Shown piece by piece: positions 1-11,278 of a stretch of DNA of 64,000 bases (its first letter is position 1; every line of letters begins with the position of its first letter). The stretch covers positions 6,528,607 through 6,592,606 of the forward strand of contig NC_037275.1 of NCBI RefSeq assembly GCF_000002425.4. The letters run 5' to 3'. Both the position numbers and the translations under genes were made by a program. The notes below the pieces were generated by a model. The model was not told the origin of the DNA. It made no database searches and saw nothing but the letters and a program-made list of their open reading frames with translations. The stretch comes from Physcomitrium patens (Eukaryota > Streptophyta > Bryopsida > Funariales > Funariaceae).

Positions 1-1593
1 GCGGCGAAGGTGGCTGCCGCAGCGAAAGCGAACGCAGCTGCAAAAGTGAGCGCGGCTGTGAAAGCAGGTGCAGCTGCGAAGGCAGCATTGGAGGCCGTTG
101 CATATGCGTGCAGAGCAGAGGCTGCGTGTGGGGCGGAGCTGCAAAGGAAGATGATTGCGGAGAAGGGGTCTGGAGGAGGAAATAGAAGAATGAGGCTGGA
201 GATTAATATGCGTTCTAAGCCTCATCGGGACAGGAGCTGGAAGGGGGAGGGATACGGGGGTAGGCGGTTGGTAGATGACGTACAGTTAGCCCGGCAGCTG
301 CATAGAGTAGTAAACAACAGCCCGCGAGTATCTCGAAGCACTGCTCCGTTGCGTCGGAAGGTGTCAATGGAGCCGCAGACTCCGTTGAGTGGAGTGAGCA
401 GCAGCATTACCGAAGCTATTAAGTCTAGGGCTCTTACGTGCGGTGTGGTTGGAGCGGAGGACACGCAGCTGCATGGTAAGGGTCAAAATCAAAATGGGCA
501 TGGTCAGCAGCAGGAGCAGCACGCGCATGTGCATGTGCAATTCCGGCAACAGCAGACTCGACCTCGGTCGATCACGCACAGGGAGTCGAGGCGCATCGAC
601 AACAGGACGTCTCGGCACGAGGTGAAGATGACAAAGGAGGGTAAGAGCGGTGTGGATGTGGGTATGAATGGGGGAGAAGTTGAGGAGATGCAGCTGGAGG
701 GTTTGGAGGTGTTGGGTGATGCGGGTATGAATGCGCTAGATGATTTCATGCGACATCAGCGGATGGTTGAGCACGGAGGTGAAGAGGTGAGCGGGAATGT
801 GAAGACCGAGGCGATAGGTGGAGTGATGGAGTTCGACGGTGGTGGAGTTGCGGACGAGGCGAGCATGTTTTCGGACGCATTGGTGAAGGCAGATGGTGCA
901 GGGGTGGAGGGCCGAGTGGGAGGCGTAGGGGTGAACGATGAGAGGCGGGACTATCTCCAGAAGACATTGGAGGCGGCGGTGCTGACGGACACAGCAGTAC
1001 CGTTCAATGAGGGCGGTCATGTAGAGGTGTCGGAAATAGAGACGGTTCGGGCGGAGGCGGGAGGTGCTGTGATAAGGCAAGATATGGAGCATGGGCAGCC
1101 ACAGGAGGTGGTGGGGTCGTCAGGGTTGGGTGGGATGGGAATTGAAGCAGGATGGGAGGGTGAAGCGCAGGTGCAGAGGGATGTGTACGAGAGAATGGCA
1201 TCGGAGCCGACTCTCGTGATCGGCGGTGTCTGCGCTGTGCAGAAGCGTTTGACAGCGGCAAGGGAGGAGAGGGTCGCTGTTGATGACGTGGAAATGGGGG
1301 ATATAGGTGAAGAGATTACGGTTGGACCATCGAGCACTAGCGAAGTTCGTTCAGAGGCACTATCAGTGGTGCAAGACTGGTGTTCATCTGGACCCAGGGG
1401 TTTGGCCGAAGTTGGGTTGGAGGAGTCGGATTTGGGAGGTTGGGTGGAGTTGAGAGAAAGAGTAGGGACAAGGACAGGTGTTTCGAGTACTTGTTGCTTG
1501 GAAAGTGGATCGTCAACGATGGAACCGGAGGAAGAGAAGTGTGCACACGATGAGAACGCACTAGTTGCTGTTCCACAAGCTTCATTTGGGTAG
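1..1593 (+). CDS. Unrecognised protein, 5'-truncated at window edge
   Basis: One frame is open from the first base to a TAG at 1591-1593, with no Met needed at the left edge, so this is the 3' part of a longer coding region or last exon. About 530 residues are visible. The first ~50 are an Ala/Lys-rich segment of short AAAK-like repeats, probably helical. A basic stretch follows (around bases 190-370) containing DDVQLARQLHR and NSPRVSRS. The rest is acidic, rich in Gly, Val, Glu and Met, and looks disordered. The DDxxLAxxLHRxxNxSPRxSR pattern reminds me of a motif in plant nuclear proteins of the PHD-finger type, but that is from memory only and no zinc finger lies in the visible part. GC content is far above the flanking DNA, which supports coding. 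Several shorter frames on both strands overlap it and are treated as shadows. Function is not assigned. Confidence 0.6.
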   Translation, partial: AAKVAAAAKANAAAKVSAAVKAGAAAKAALEAVAYACRAEAACGAELQRKMIAEKGSGGGNRRMRLEINMRSKPHRDRSWKGEGYGGRRLVDDVQLARQLHRVVNNSPRVSRSTAPLRRKVSMEPQTPLSGVSSSITEAIKSRALTCGVVGAEDTQLHGKGQNQNGHGQQQEQHAHVHVQFRQQQTRPRSITHRESRRIDNRTSRHEVKMTKEGKSGVDVGMNGGEVEEMQLEGLEVLGDAGMNALDDFMRHQRMVEHGGEEVSGNVKTEAIGGVMEFDGGGVADEASMFSDALVKADGAGVEGRVGGVGVNDERRDYLQKTLEAAVLTDTAVPFNEGGHVEVSEIETVRAEAGGAVIRQDMEHGQPQEVVGSSGLGGMGIEAGWEGEAQVQRDVYERMASEPTLVIGGVCAVQKRLTAAREERVAVDDVEMGDIGEEITVGPSSTSEVRSEALSVVQDWCSSGPRGLAEVGLEESDLGGWVELRERVGTRTGVSSTCCLESGSSTMEPEEEKCAHDENALVAVPQASFG

Positions 1594-2440
1594 GCTGCCC
1601 GTCAGAGTAAGTTGAACCAGACAGCTACTCTGCATTGTAGTAGGTTGGTTTGCCCTCAATATATGTATGCTCCGGATTTCGTTTTTAAGTTCAGGCTTGC
1701 TTGATTTCTAGCTGATGATTGAAGTTGTGTGCACAGGTGGTTGAGTGACTGTGCGAGTATTCGCTTTTGTGGTTTGCGGAAGTCTTTATATCTGGGGGTT
1801 CTGCTGAAGTTGGATTACCAATTTGTTCGACATGTTCATTCGTCAGGAATTGAAGTTCAGTTTTAATTTTTTTTAATTTTTCACTTGTGGACGTCAAACA
1901 CTAGTGTCTGCTTGACACTTGTATAGAACCAGGTGGGTTTTCCTTCACTTTGATTAGTCGCTTCAGTCCATTAGAAATGACTGTTGATGATGTTGCCTTT
2001 TTCTTATAGCATTTCTGTGTTTTCTGTCTGTCTGTCTGTCTGTCTGTTCGTCTGTCTCTCTTCTTGGTTTGTTTTGCTGATATCAAAGTTTTTGATGTTT
2101 CTGTGGGTATGGAACAGAGTGTTCTCCTTGAGAAGTGAAGCCTTTGAATGATGAATATCTGGTAAGGTTGCAAGACTGCTATTCAGCTTTGTGGTGTACA
2201 TAAGTTCTGCATCAGGAGTCTTATATGCACGGGGAGGGACGATGGGCCATAGTTGCTGGGCAGCAACTCTAGTTCCTTATGTCGGCCACGACACTGCCAC
2301 CCACAATTTGTAGGTATGAAAGGTCATGTACAATGGATTTGTCACGGTTCTACGGACACAGCTCTGGGTTTACTCCAAACATAATTACGTATACAATACT
2401 TCGTTCTTTTCTCATGATTACCCTAACCCTTTCTAGTGCA
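1594..2440 (+). other. 3' flank / probable 3'UTR of the first gene
   Basis: Base composition stays intermediate to about 2440 and then becomes strongly AT-rich, as expected for a 3'UTR plus downstream region. I see no convincing reading frame. A TCTG microsatellite lies inside. No polyadenylation site could be fixed. Confidence 0.4.
2023..2056 (+). repeat. (TCTG)n microsatellite
   Basis: About eight tandem TCTG units with one interruption (TTCG near 2047), followed by TCTC-rich sequence. Confidence 0.9.
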
Positions 2441-5400
2441 AAGGCAATCTAAATCTTTTTAGCGTCTATAGGTGATACTATTCACAATATGATATTTTCA
2501 CAACATCGTTAATATTCTTTCAATCCTCAATTTCACTTAATTATTTCTCATAAATGTCTGTAGATCTGGTGTTTTAAATTAATTATCTTATAAATAATTT
2601 AGATCTATCTAGAACCATTCTTACGGTACGTAATTATTACAATAGGTTATCGTGGTTTTAAAGGAAGCATTTAAATCATTTTGAGTGAATATACTGTATA
2701 GCTATATGTGAAATAGTGTATTCAGAAGCCCCGTTAAGGGTCAACTAATTGTAGAAAATGCAAAGTGTGCCTGGAGAATAAAAGCAGGAAACTGAGATGT
2801 AGTTTATGCTTAAATACAGATGGAATTAATCATGAGATAGGTATGATATGAGAATTTAGTGTAAAAACTAGAATACCGTCATTGGGACTCTTTGGGCCAA
2901 TAAAGGCCGTCTTATTAACCATGTATCAATTTTCCCTTCGGGGATTCCGTTGTTCATCCTGATGTTGAGTGACTTGGTCAAGTGTCTGCATCTACTTGGA
3001 TGTATACGAAAGTTATACTTGATTTCGTTTATATTGTCACTGAATCACTTGATTGATTCAAACCAGGTATGGCAACTATGCTATAAACCCTGATTGGTAG
3101 ATGAATGGGCATTATCGAATGACCTAACACTGTTGTGTACAAGGCTGGATTTCCCCACATGAACTCTACAAACCTGAATGACAGTCTTTGCGTACAGTGG
3201 TATCAATGTACGACATATCAGGAGGAACGACATAAAATTTGACTTAATTTTCTTAAAGCCCGATTCCATGTTCCTCTGTGCAAGTCCTTGTATTGTTAAG
3301 AACGTGTTTAATAGGCTGAATAGGCCTTGAACGTGTTTAATATTCAAAGGACATGTACTGGTAGACTCGGCCTGATTATTCCTAGTAAACCACCAAGAGT
3401 TCAAGAAATTTACATTTGAAATGTATTGACATTCTGTCTCACTATTCATTTTTTGATGGAATTTGCTACATTGTTCACAAAGGCTTTGTGGTGGAATTTG
3501 CAAACAAAGTTGCAAACAAATATTCTAACAAAATTGATTGTTTTTTTTTTGTTTGCTTTTTTACTTTATTATGTAGAGTATGAATGACTAAAATATCTAG
3601 TTATATGTAATTATTAAGATTATATTCATTATTTATATATAATTATTTACATTAATATTTTTGTTATTTTTAAAATCATAATTTTAACATCATTAGCAGT
3701 CTATTAAATTGACACTAGCTATTTAATGTTTAATTGCATCTTTGATTCATTAATGGCTTTGTACACCTTTAATACTAAAAAAAGAACAAACAAAATTGTT
3801 TTGAAAAGACAATTGTATGCACCATTCAAATGACTATTATAATGGGTAGTTCTAAATGTTTTTCTCACTATTTATACCATGTTTGTTAATTTTTTGAAGT
3901 TTTAGTCTGAATCCAATTAAAATTAAAAATTTAAGTGCTGAAGAGATTTTTATGTTGGAGTTAAATAATTTAAGACAAATAAATTTGGAGTGTACAAGAA
4001 GTTCTCAAAATATGAAATTAAAGGTAATGACTTTATGAACCTATCCCACAACCCTTTTTACAAGGCAACATTATTATTTTAATACTATCTCCATTTAATA
4101 TAACTTAACAAAGTTATAAAAAATTCACAGATTCAAAGGTGGCCTTGCATTATTAGATTTGAAAAGGTACAATGAGAAATTCTATCTGAATGTCTTATAA
4201 GATATTATATACATATTTTTAAAGTATACATATTAGTTGATATTTAAGAAAATCATGAATTAAGGTAATTTGACCAATTTTCAAATCTTTGTAATAGAGA
4301 AATAATCTAGTATAGTTTTACATTAAAATTTCAAATCCTGATTATAAACTAGTCATATTTTAGAATATCACTTTTAAAGAATCATAATGATTTGTGCAAT
4401 ACCATGCTTGCAATGATCAATATAAAATTGTGTTTAAAGTAAAATGTTATACAATCAGATCCCAATTATTATTTAATTTTTCCAATAAAAATTATGTGTA
4501 AATTGTTCATGTGTTGGATTAAAGTAAATTTTTATTTTGATGGATAAGGTAGATAAATTTGTTACATTTACTTACTTGAAGAAAATCAACTATTGCTTTG
4601 TAAATCATTAAGAGTTTAGTGCATGAAATATAATAATAGATTAGTTTTATTTTAAATGATAAAATTGATGTGATAACATACTACATAGCTAACAAATTAG
4701 AGCAATATATTGTTTATATTTTCTAATTTTAGTATTTATAACTATAAGATTAAGTTTTAGAACAATAATCATTTGTATTAATGATATAAAATCTTGTCAA
4801 AACAAAGTTATTGTTAGATTGGCAAATATTATTAGTTTTAAACCAAACTAATTAAATCCTTTAACAAGATTCTAGTAAATATGTTTTTACATTTTTTTAA
4901 AAAATAATATACATTGTTATACAAGAAATACATGATATAATAGTATAAAAGTAATTACAAGATTTCAAGTATTTATTTTCTTTTATTTATCTAAATACTA
5001 ACTTTATTATTCTACAGTATCCTTTAAATGTAATACAAAAAGATTTTTGTTAAAATAAAAATTATATAACATATTAATTTATTTGATATTAAAAATATTA
5101 TTAAAAATATTAATTTTATATTTGTTATTAATAAAAATTATAAATTTAAATTACTTAAATAATTAAAAATCATATTATTAATATTTTATTATTGATATTT
5201 TTTTATTAGCATATTAGTTTCTAATATAATAGTGTTTAAATATCAAATCTCATTAATTCATTAGAATAAAACACTAAATATCTTTGAAGTCAAAATTCGT
5301 TTTTGAACTACTTAGTATAATAGTTTTTTTATGAATTATTAATTGATATGATTATTTTATTTCTTATATGTTATTGGATTTTTATTTTGTAAAAGAAAGT

Positions 5401-5747
5401 TATATTAGATGTCTATATTACTTAAGTAAATAGAAATAAATAGAAATAAATAGAAATAAGTAGAAACATAATAAGTAGGTAACATCTTTATGAAGGAACA
5501 TAAAAAAGCTTTCTAGATATAGATTGGATCAAAATATTATCCTAAATATACTACATTTCTATTAAGATATTTTATAGAAGATTTTTATTTTTAAAAAGTA
5601 ATTAAAAAAAAAACTTCTAATATAGATGCTTAAATTGTAAGTCTTGTAGTATTTAGAAAATGTCACATGATCTTTTTGGTATTTGTGTGGATACACTATT
5701 CATGTGTGTATCTAATTTTAATTCTTGGCATTAGAATTTGTAGTATA
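2441..5747. other. AT-rich spacer, no gene seen
   Basis: About 3.3 kb of very AT-rich DNA with stops in all frames. An open frame of 144 codons at 3081-3515 (minus) matches nothing I know and is not called. The stretch 5395-5700 contains a TAGAAATAAA minisatellite (about 5431-5467) and resembles 14060-14350 at the other side of the NAC gene, so it is probably part of an old dispersed repeat family. Confidence 0.6.
5395..5700 (+). repeat. Old dispersed repeat, copy A
   Basis: It shares ordered landmarks with 14060-14350: TAAATAGAAA-type tandem units, then AGGTAACATCTTT (AGGTAGATAACATCTTT in the other copy). Further on comes GATGCTT followed by a TAAGTnTTGTAGT block and a CACATG(A/G)nnTTnTTGG block. 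By eye similarity is about 65% with indels. No coding capacity or clear ends were found. Confidence 0.45.
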
Positions 5748-7618
5748 CAATGTTACCTCTCATAAGTTTTAAGGTTGGTTCACCTTCCCAAAACATAACT
5801 TATATGAGGTTAAAACTTACGAGATTTTGCCAAAATCATGAATGTGCTCAAGTATCTACTTATTGCTAGCCTAGTATTTTTTTCTTGTGTATACTCAACA
5901 CCTGTACGACTTATATAATATTATGCTTTACAAATGCCTAGCGATTGTTGATTTGCAAGGAGAAGAATGCATAGCCTCCAATCTTATAGATGACTCTTGG
6001 AGAGTGGACCAAAATCGAATTTAAGCTTATGAAAGCACCCTCATAAGTTGCTATTAGCAAAATCTTGAAGAAACAAAATGAGTACAAAGCCATAGATTAG
6101 GACCAACTTCAAGCAAAGCGCCTATGAATAGTTCTCTTTTTCAACTTCAAAGAATCACTTGCTCTATGGATTTTGCAACGGCAATCTCAAAATATATTGT
6201 TGTTAGTTGAACTCATTAAGAAGCAGAATCAATGCTTTGCAAAGATGTTTGCGATCTCCAAAGTCAAAATAGAGCTTTCAAATGGCTTGTTTGAATTTTT
6301 TTTTCTTGCTTCAAGCTAAAAGTAATGAAAATGCATGGAGAAGCAATTTTAGCTGAATCAAGTTGGTATTAATGCAGCAATATATGCTCTACATTCTCGT
6401 ATTGTGAGTTATGATTTTTGCAATGTATATAATATGGATGAAAGGGGACTATTTTAGAGTATAGTGCCAAATTAAACTATTATTCAACAACAAATTATTA
6501 GCTAGAAGAAGAAAATTGCATAGGTTACCATTACATTCACATCCAATGTTAATAGAACCTACAAATTGCCGCCATTTTTTATTGGCTATGCCCACAAGCC
6601 TAGTTGCTTCAATTGTTGTACACACAAACAATTGGATTTTTATTATTGGTTCAATAAGAAGGTGTGAATGACTAGAATTTTTTTCTAAGAATGGTTCAAA
6701 AATCTCAACAAAGAGATGGAGAAGGCACATTGGTAGATCCTACTCCTTATGGACAATGCACCATCATACATTACAAACAAGTAGATTTCTTCCAACATCA
6801 ATATCTATATACTTCTTCCAAATGCAACTTCAAAGATCCAGCCAATTGATGCTAGAATCATTGTAGTACTCAAGTGGTACTACCGGAGCTTCTATTTGTA
6901 GAATGTACTTAACTAGGACGAGCAAAATGACATCAACTTATACAAAATCAATGAATTGATGGCAATGTGGTCGTCACTTGCAGCTTGAGTAGAAATATCT
7001 CTAATAACAATATAAAATTATTTTCAACATCTTAGATTGTTTAAAGAGGCACTTGAAGTTGCAAAAATCAATGGTGAAGAAACAATCAAAGAAGAGTTGG
7101 TGGGCATAATTTGAGGTCTTTCATTACAAAATCCAATATCAATCAAAAACCTATTCAACTCAATTGAAGAAAATAGTACATATATTGAGCTAAATAATCA
7201 TGAAAATTTTGAGCTTATTCATCATCTATATATAGAGGAAGGTGAAGGTATTGACAACACTCTTGAAGAAGATTGTGTGCCAACATTATTCATGTGTATG
7301 GAGAAGTTGCTGAGCCTTTTCATGGTTATTTCTATGCTAGATGTTGGCAATGTGGGTAAATACGCTATCTACAAGACCCTTTATGACACTCAATAGAAGC
7401 TACGTACAAAAACCCTCTAGCACAACACACTAGATTTCTAACTAAGCTAGATTCTTTACAATTTACACCTTCCTTAAAGTTATAGCCTTCTGTTTTTTTC
7501 ATTCCTAGCCATAACTGATAACTTACAAGAATTATAACTTAATTGTAGTGTAATCAATTTTTCAAAACTTGTCGAAGGTTACAATATATTAGGAAATAAC
7601 TTATAAGAGATAATATTG
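5748..7618 (+). mobile_element. Dead pogo-like (Tc1/mariner superfamily) DNA transposon
   Basis: The ends form terminal inverted repeats. The left end 5748-5766 reads CAATGTTACCTCTCATAAG. The reverse complement of 7600-7618 reads CAATATTATCTCTTATAAG, a match of 16/19 in which all three differences are C/T or G/A transitions. TA precedes the left end (5746-5747). The base pair after the right end is CA, so a TA target duplication is intact only on the left. Between the ends lies a decayed transposase on the same strand (see the pseudogene). The total of 1871 bp fits a single-gene pogo-type element. Plant Lemi/Emigrant elements of this group also start with CA and carry an ACCTCT-like motif near the tip (family knowledge). 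Confidence 0.75.
5960..7395 (+). pseudogene. pogo-like DDE transposase, decayed
   Basis: From 6422 onward a single frame (through about 7395) carries the signature of the DDE_1/CENP-B-type endonuclease. NVYNMDERGLF at 6422 corresponds to the usual NMDETG motif with the first catalytic Asp. IGYAHKPSCF follows near 6580, then LLLMDNAPS near 6745 (second Asp), and KIQPIDARII near 6835 (position of the third Asp, normally PLDAG). Upstream (about 6150-6340), in other frames, lie words recalling the Tc5/CENP-B-type DNA-binding region, such as SNGLFEFF and HGEA. The frame holds many stops (TAG, TAA, TGA) but no obvious indel over about 960 nt, so decay has been mostly by point mutation. The enzyme would excise and reinsert the element at TA sites. 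This copy is certainly inactive. Confidence 0.75.
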
Positions 7619-7851
7619 CATATATAATTTTTTAGGAAATAAAATAAAATAATAATATAAGTTATTATTTATTCTCAATTAATATGCTATATTGAGATTT
7701 AAGTTTCATTCAAATATTATCAAATTTTTTTAATATGTACAAAATATTTAATTTAAAAATAAAATAACATCCTAATTCAACTACATCTATTTTAAATTGT
7801 CTCTATTGCAAATATTAGCTTAGATGTATTTTTTCTTTTTTAGTTTTTTGT

Positions 7852-7857
<6 letters not shown>

Positions 7858-7894
<37 letters not shown>

Positions 7895-7950
7895 CTTTTA
7901 GTTTTATCCACATTAAGTTAATTATCCACATTAAGTTAATAATAACATGC

Positions 7951-7987
<37 letters not shown>

Positions 7988-8052
7988 CTTTTAGTTTTAT
8001 CCACATTAAGTTAATAATAACATGCTAAATATATATATATATATATATATAT
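7858..8052 (+). repeat. (TA)n blocks with a short tandem duplication
   Basis: Three TA-dinucleotide runs (about 7861-7891, 7955-7984 and 8031-8052) alternate with copies of a unit containing TTTCTTTTAGTTTTATCCAC and ATTAAGTTAATAATAACATG. The unit appears twice nearly complete, with a partial third copy near 7917-7940. The pattern is of slippage plus tandem duplication. There is no coding content. Confidence 0.85.
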
Positions 8053-9005
8053 TTAAATAACATAGCTTAAATAAAATTAATCAAATGATCTTGGATTCTG
8101 TTTCCTTATTTTTTACTGAATAATACAATTCATAAATTTCAAAGATGCCTAATCAAGAATCAAATCCAATATCCTTATCCAAGAATGTAATCAATGGAAG
8201 AAATAATTCTTAAATCTTAAATCCTAGAGAACAAAACCCAAACTCCTCACTTGGTGACAAATCATAACCCTTAAATCCTAAACCCTCTAAGCAGGAACGA
8301 AAGTCGATGAACAGATGTCATGTTCCTTCAATGCAAAGGCTGGCAGAGGCCCTAAATTAAATTAAGGTAGGCAATCCTTGATCACGACCAGAAATTCTCA
8401 GGAAGGGTGAGAAAGAGAAATGGAGCGGTGACTACATTGAATGAAAAGGACTTGTTCAACTCTGCTATGGTACCTGAATAAAATCTAGTCTCAACATTCT
8501 ATAGTATTTTGCAAGAGTGCTGTATTGCGATCAAGAAATCTGATCATCACATTGGGAAGCTGATCCCATAAGACGTTCATTGTAGCAGAATTTCAAACTA
8601 ATTGGAGTATGTATGCTCATTTGATGCAACTGATAATATTAAAAAGAAAACATTCACTGTTACAATTCGAATATATGTTACACAGCTGGATGTGAACTCC
8701 AATCAACACGTTATTTTGCACAATATATTACACTTCATATATATGTTTAGATATATATATTCATGTATACAAGTATACATACTTTGAAAGCAGTTTCCAT
8801 TACCCTCAACTGCGTGTAATAAAATTCAAAGATAAAAACGGATCAAATGATAGGATAAAATTTAACCAAACTACGTTGTTTTTGTTTTCCCTGAAATGCT
8901 TTCGACAAACATGTATCACTTGACGTGGAGGGAGACGAAACGTACAATTGGATATCTTATGGCTACCTATGAGGTGGATGTGTGATACATTTACGAACTC
9001 ACATT
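8053..9005. other. Downstream flank of the NAC gene, no gene seen
   Basis: Moderately AT-rich. 8290-8600 is less AT-rich than its surroundings but holds no convincing frame. The NAC 3'UTR must lie in the right part (minus strand), but I could not place its end. A telomere-motif-like CTAAACCCTCT near 8278 is isolated. Confidence 0.4.
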
Positions 9006-11278
9006 CTACACATGCGGGGCCATACCCGATGTGCCTGACATCATGAAGTACCAAATGGATGCTGTAACAACTCCCAACAAAAACACGAACACAAAACCAT
9101 TCCCATACCGCTTGGTAATGTGCCTTTGAGGTTGGCTTCTTGCACTACACTGATCACAGTCTGCTTGGTTGCAATTCTCGGTGCAAGGTCTCCATGTTCC
9201 AGATAGGACTCCTTGGTGCAACCTCCCTTCAGTATAGTCCATCACAACAGCCTGCACACGCTTGGAACCATTTTCAGAGCTCGAACAGGTTACGTGTAAA
9301 GCAATCAGATGTGAATCAGAAGTTTTCACGTAGGTGCTGGTGAAGCCAGGTGATTCAACAGCTGAATCTGGAGATATTGGCAGAAGACCATGCATTCTTG
9401 AAGGTTTTTCGGGAGGATTTTGTTCACAGTCTGCAGCTTGCGGAGAAGGTGTAGGCACATCCTTAGGTCTCTGCCTATCATTTACAGGAGCATGTGTAGC
9501 GAACGTCATATCCGGTTGCGTCTGGAAAGGTGTAGCCTCATCCTGAGTTAGAGCAGGCTGCTCTTTACTAATTGACGAAAGTGGCGACCCTTTAATACTA
9601 GTCCCGATATCTGCACAAATAAGTTAAATCCCATCAAAACCCAGGTATGATAGCTCTATTGATAGTGCCGCATGATAATCCTGCAGAAAATGCTTAAGTT
9701 GGCAGTAGATTTTCAAAAGTCTGGTGAAAACCTTGAATTAAAACCAGTACCTTCAGATGAATCTGTGACATCACAATTGCCTTCACTTGCCAAATCTACT
9801 TGTCCAAAGTCCATCAACAATTCTTCTGAAGATCTGTGGAGGTCGAGATCTGGAGATTTATCTTTGGAGTAATGCTCAGAAACAAAGGTCATCGAATCTC
9901 CAGATGACTCACTCGTGTGGAAGATCTTGGACACGCCATTGGAAGTCGACACAGACTTAAAGATATCCATCGACTTGTTGCCCGGCGCTTCACGCCGCAC
10001 CAATCGTATTCTACGGGCAACATCACCCTGAGAGTCTAATTGCGCCATTGCTGAAAAACCTTTCCTAGGGATCAACTGAATTCCAGTATCTCCCGGATCA
10101 AAAACCCCTCCACATGGTATCATCAAACTCTTGTCAATACCAGTGCCCTCCACAGAATCAGGAGGAAGAATTCCAACCTTTAAGTCATTCGCATAGTCGA
10201 AATCGCCCACAACATTCTCGCCTGACATCAAGTTCTGGTCGATAATTGATTCCTTCCAAGATTCACCCCCTACATCATACGTAGGTTGCTGCAATAATCG
10301 GAGGTCCTCCTCCGTAAACAAATCTGCAAAATTGGCAGAATTGGTATTAACCATTTCAGGGAAACAAAATTGTCCATCTTCGTAACTCATAGGGCCGGGG
10401 TTCCCATACAAGTTCTGGTCGATAGGGAATTCCTTCCAAGATTCAGCCCCCGTGTCATACATAGGTTGCAGCAATGATTTGAGGTCCTCCTCCGAAAGCA
10501 GATCTTCAAAACTGGCTTGACTGGTACCAAGCATTTCAGGGAAAAAAGATTGCCCATCTCCACAGCTCATATGACCCGGGGTCCCATACAATAATTTTGC
10601 CCTTCCAACTTCAGAAAAAAAATCATCTCGGCTTGAAGTTTGCGTGGGCAGTGCTTCAGGTTTGATCATCACAGCCGGCTCCGGCTCCAAATCGATCGAG
10701 GAGGGCTGGACCTGTTCATGAGTAGAGGTGCAAGGTTCTTCATGTGAAGGAGAACAGGGTTCCTCGATGAACGGGGCTCCATACTGAGCTCCGTTATTGG
10801 GCCCAAGACCACTCTTGTGAAAGACGCGAGCAAGAACATAAGGCTCCTGTCTCTCCTTCAAAGATTCATAAAACTTATCCTCCATGCGGTACTCATGCAT
10901 AACCCAATCAGTACGTTCACCGTTGGGAGCTCTACCCGTGTAATACACCAGAGTTTTCTTCATGCCATTTGCATACTTGCACCGAATACATCTATCCTTC
11001 CCTGTCGACTTCCAGTAACCCAATTCTGTTGCTCGGTTGGTGCGAGAACCGCTTGGATACTTCTTGTCACGTGCATTATAGAAGTACCATTCCCGGTCGT
11101 TACTTCCATTCACAGACCTCACTGGCAAGTCCCATGGCTCCATCTTATAGAGGTCCACTACTACGATCGGATTCACATCAAAACGCTCGCCATTTATTTT
11201 CCGCTTCAAGAAATGCGCCACTAGCTCCACATCAGAGGGGGAGAATCGGTAACCAGGGGGAAGGTCAGTGACGATCAT
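9006..11278 (-). CDS. Membrane-tethered NAC transcription factor (NTL type)
   Basis: Exons run complement(9751..11278) and complement(9006..9610). The 140-bp intron starts GTACTGG and ends TTTGTGCAG, and joining them gives 710 residues. Residues 6-155 form a complete NAC DNA-binding domain: LPPGYRFSP (subdomain A), EWYFYNARDKKYP and GYWKSTGKDR (C), VYYTGRAPNG and DWVMHEYRM (D), YVLARVFHKSG (E). The middle is acidic and carries a perfect-length 60-residue tandem duplication (230-349). A basic ARRIRLVRR motif lies at 421-429. The last exon adds a cysteine cluster (C652, C656, C661, C664), then a hydrophobic helix at about 682-700 and a 10-residue tail. NAC proteins with such an anchor are held in a membrane and released by proteolysis to enter the nucleus (family knowledge); release of this one is inferred. 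Unusually, no intron interrupts the NAC domain. ATG 11278 is chosen because the NAC domain starts right after it. Confidence 0.88.
10232..10591 (-). repeat. In-frame 2 x 180-bp tandem duplication inside the NAC gene
   Basis: Residues 230-289 (10412-10591) and 290-349 (10232-10411) are exactly 60 residues each and align without gaps. I count 38 identical residues of 60. Both copies carry LYGxPGxMS, DGQ, FPEM, a TEEDL/SEEDL acidic motif with leucines and glutamines, and ESWKE ending in IDQN. The two copies abut with no linker. The composition (acidic with bulky hydrophobics) is that of activation domains; that role is inferred. Confidence 0.9.

Noticed and set aside
222-1585. Several frames of 70-118 codons on the minus strand opposite the first gene
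   Set aside because: Shadows of the long GC-rich plus-strand frame; no recognisable content.
3081-3515. 144-codon frame on minus
   Set aside because: No domain, no splice context, no conserved composition. It is kept only as a remark because the region is AT-rich spacer.
8218-8290. Interstitial telomere repeat
   Set aside because: Only single imperfect CTAAACCCT-like words, no tandem TTTAGGG array.
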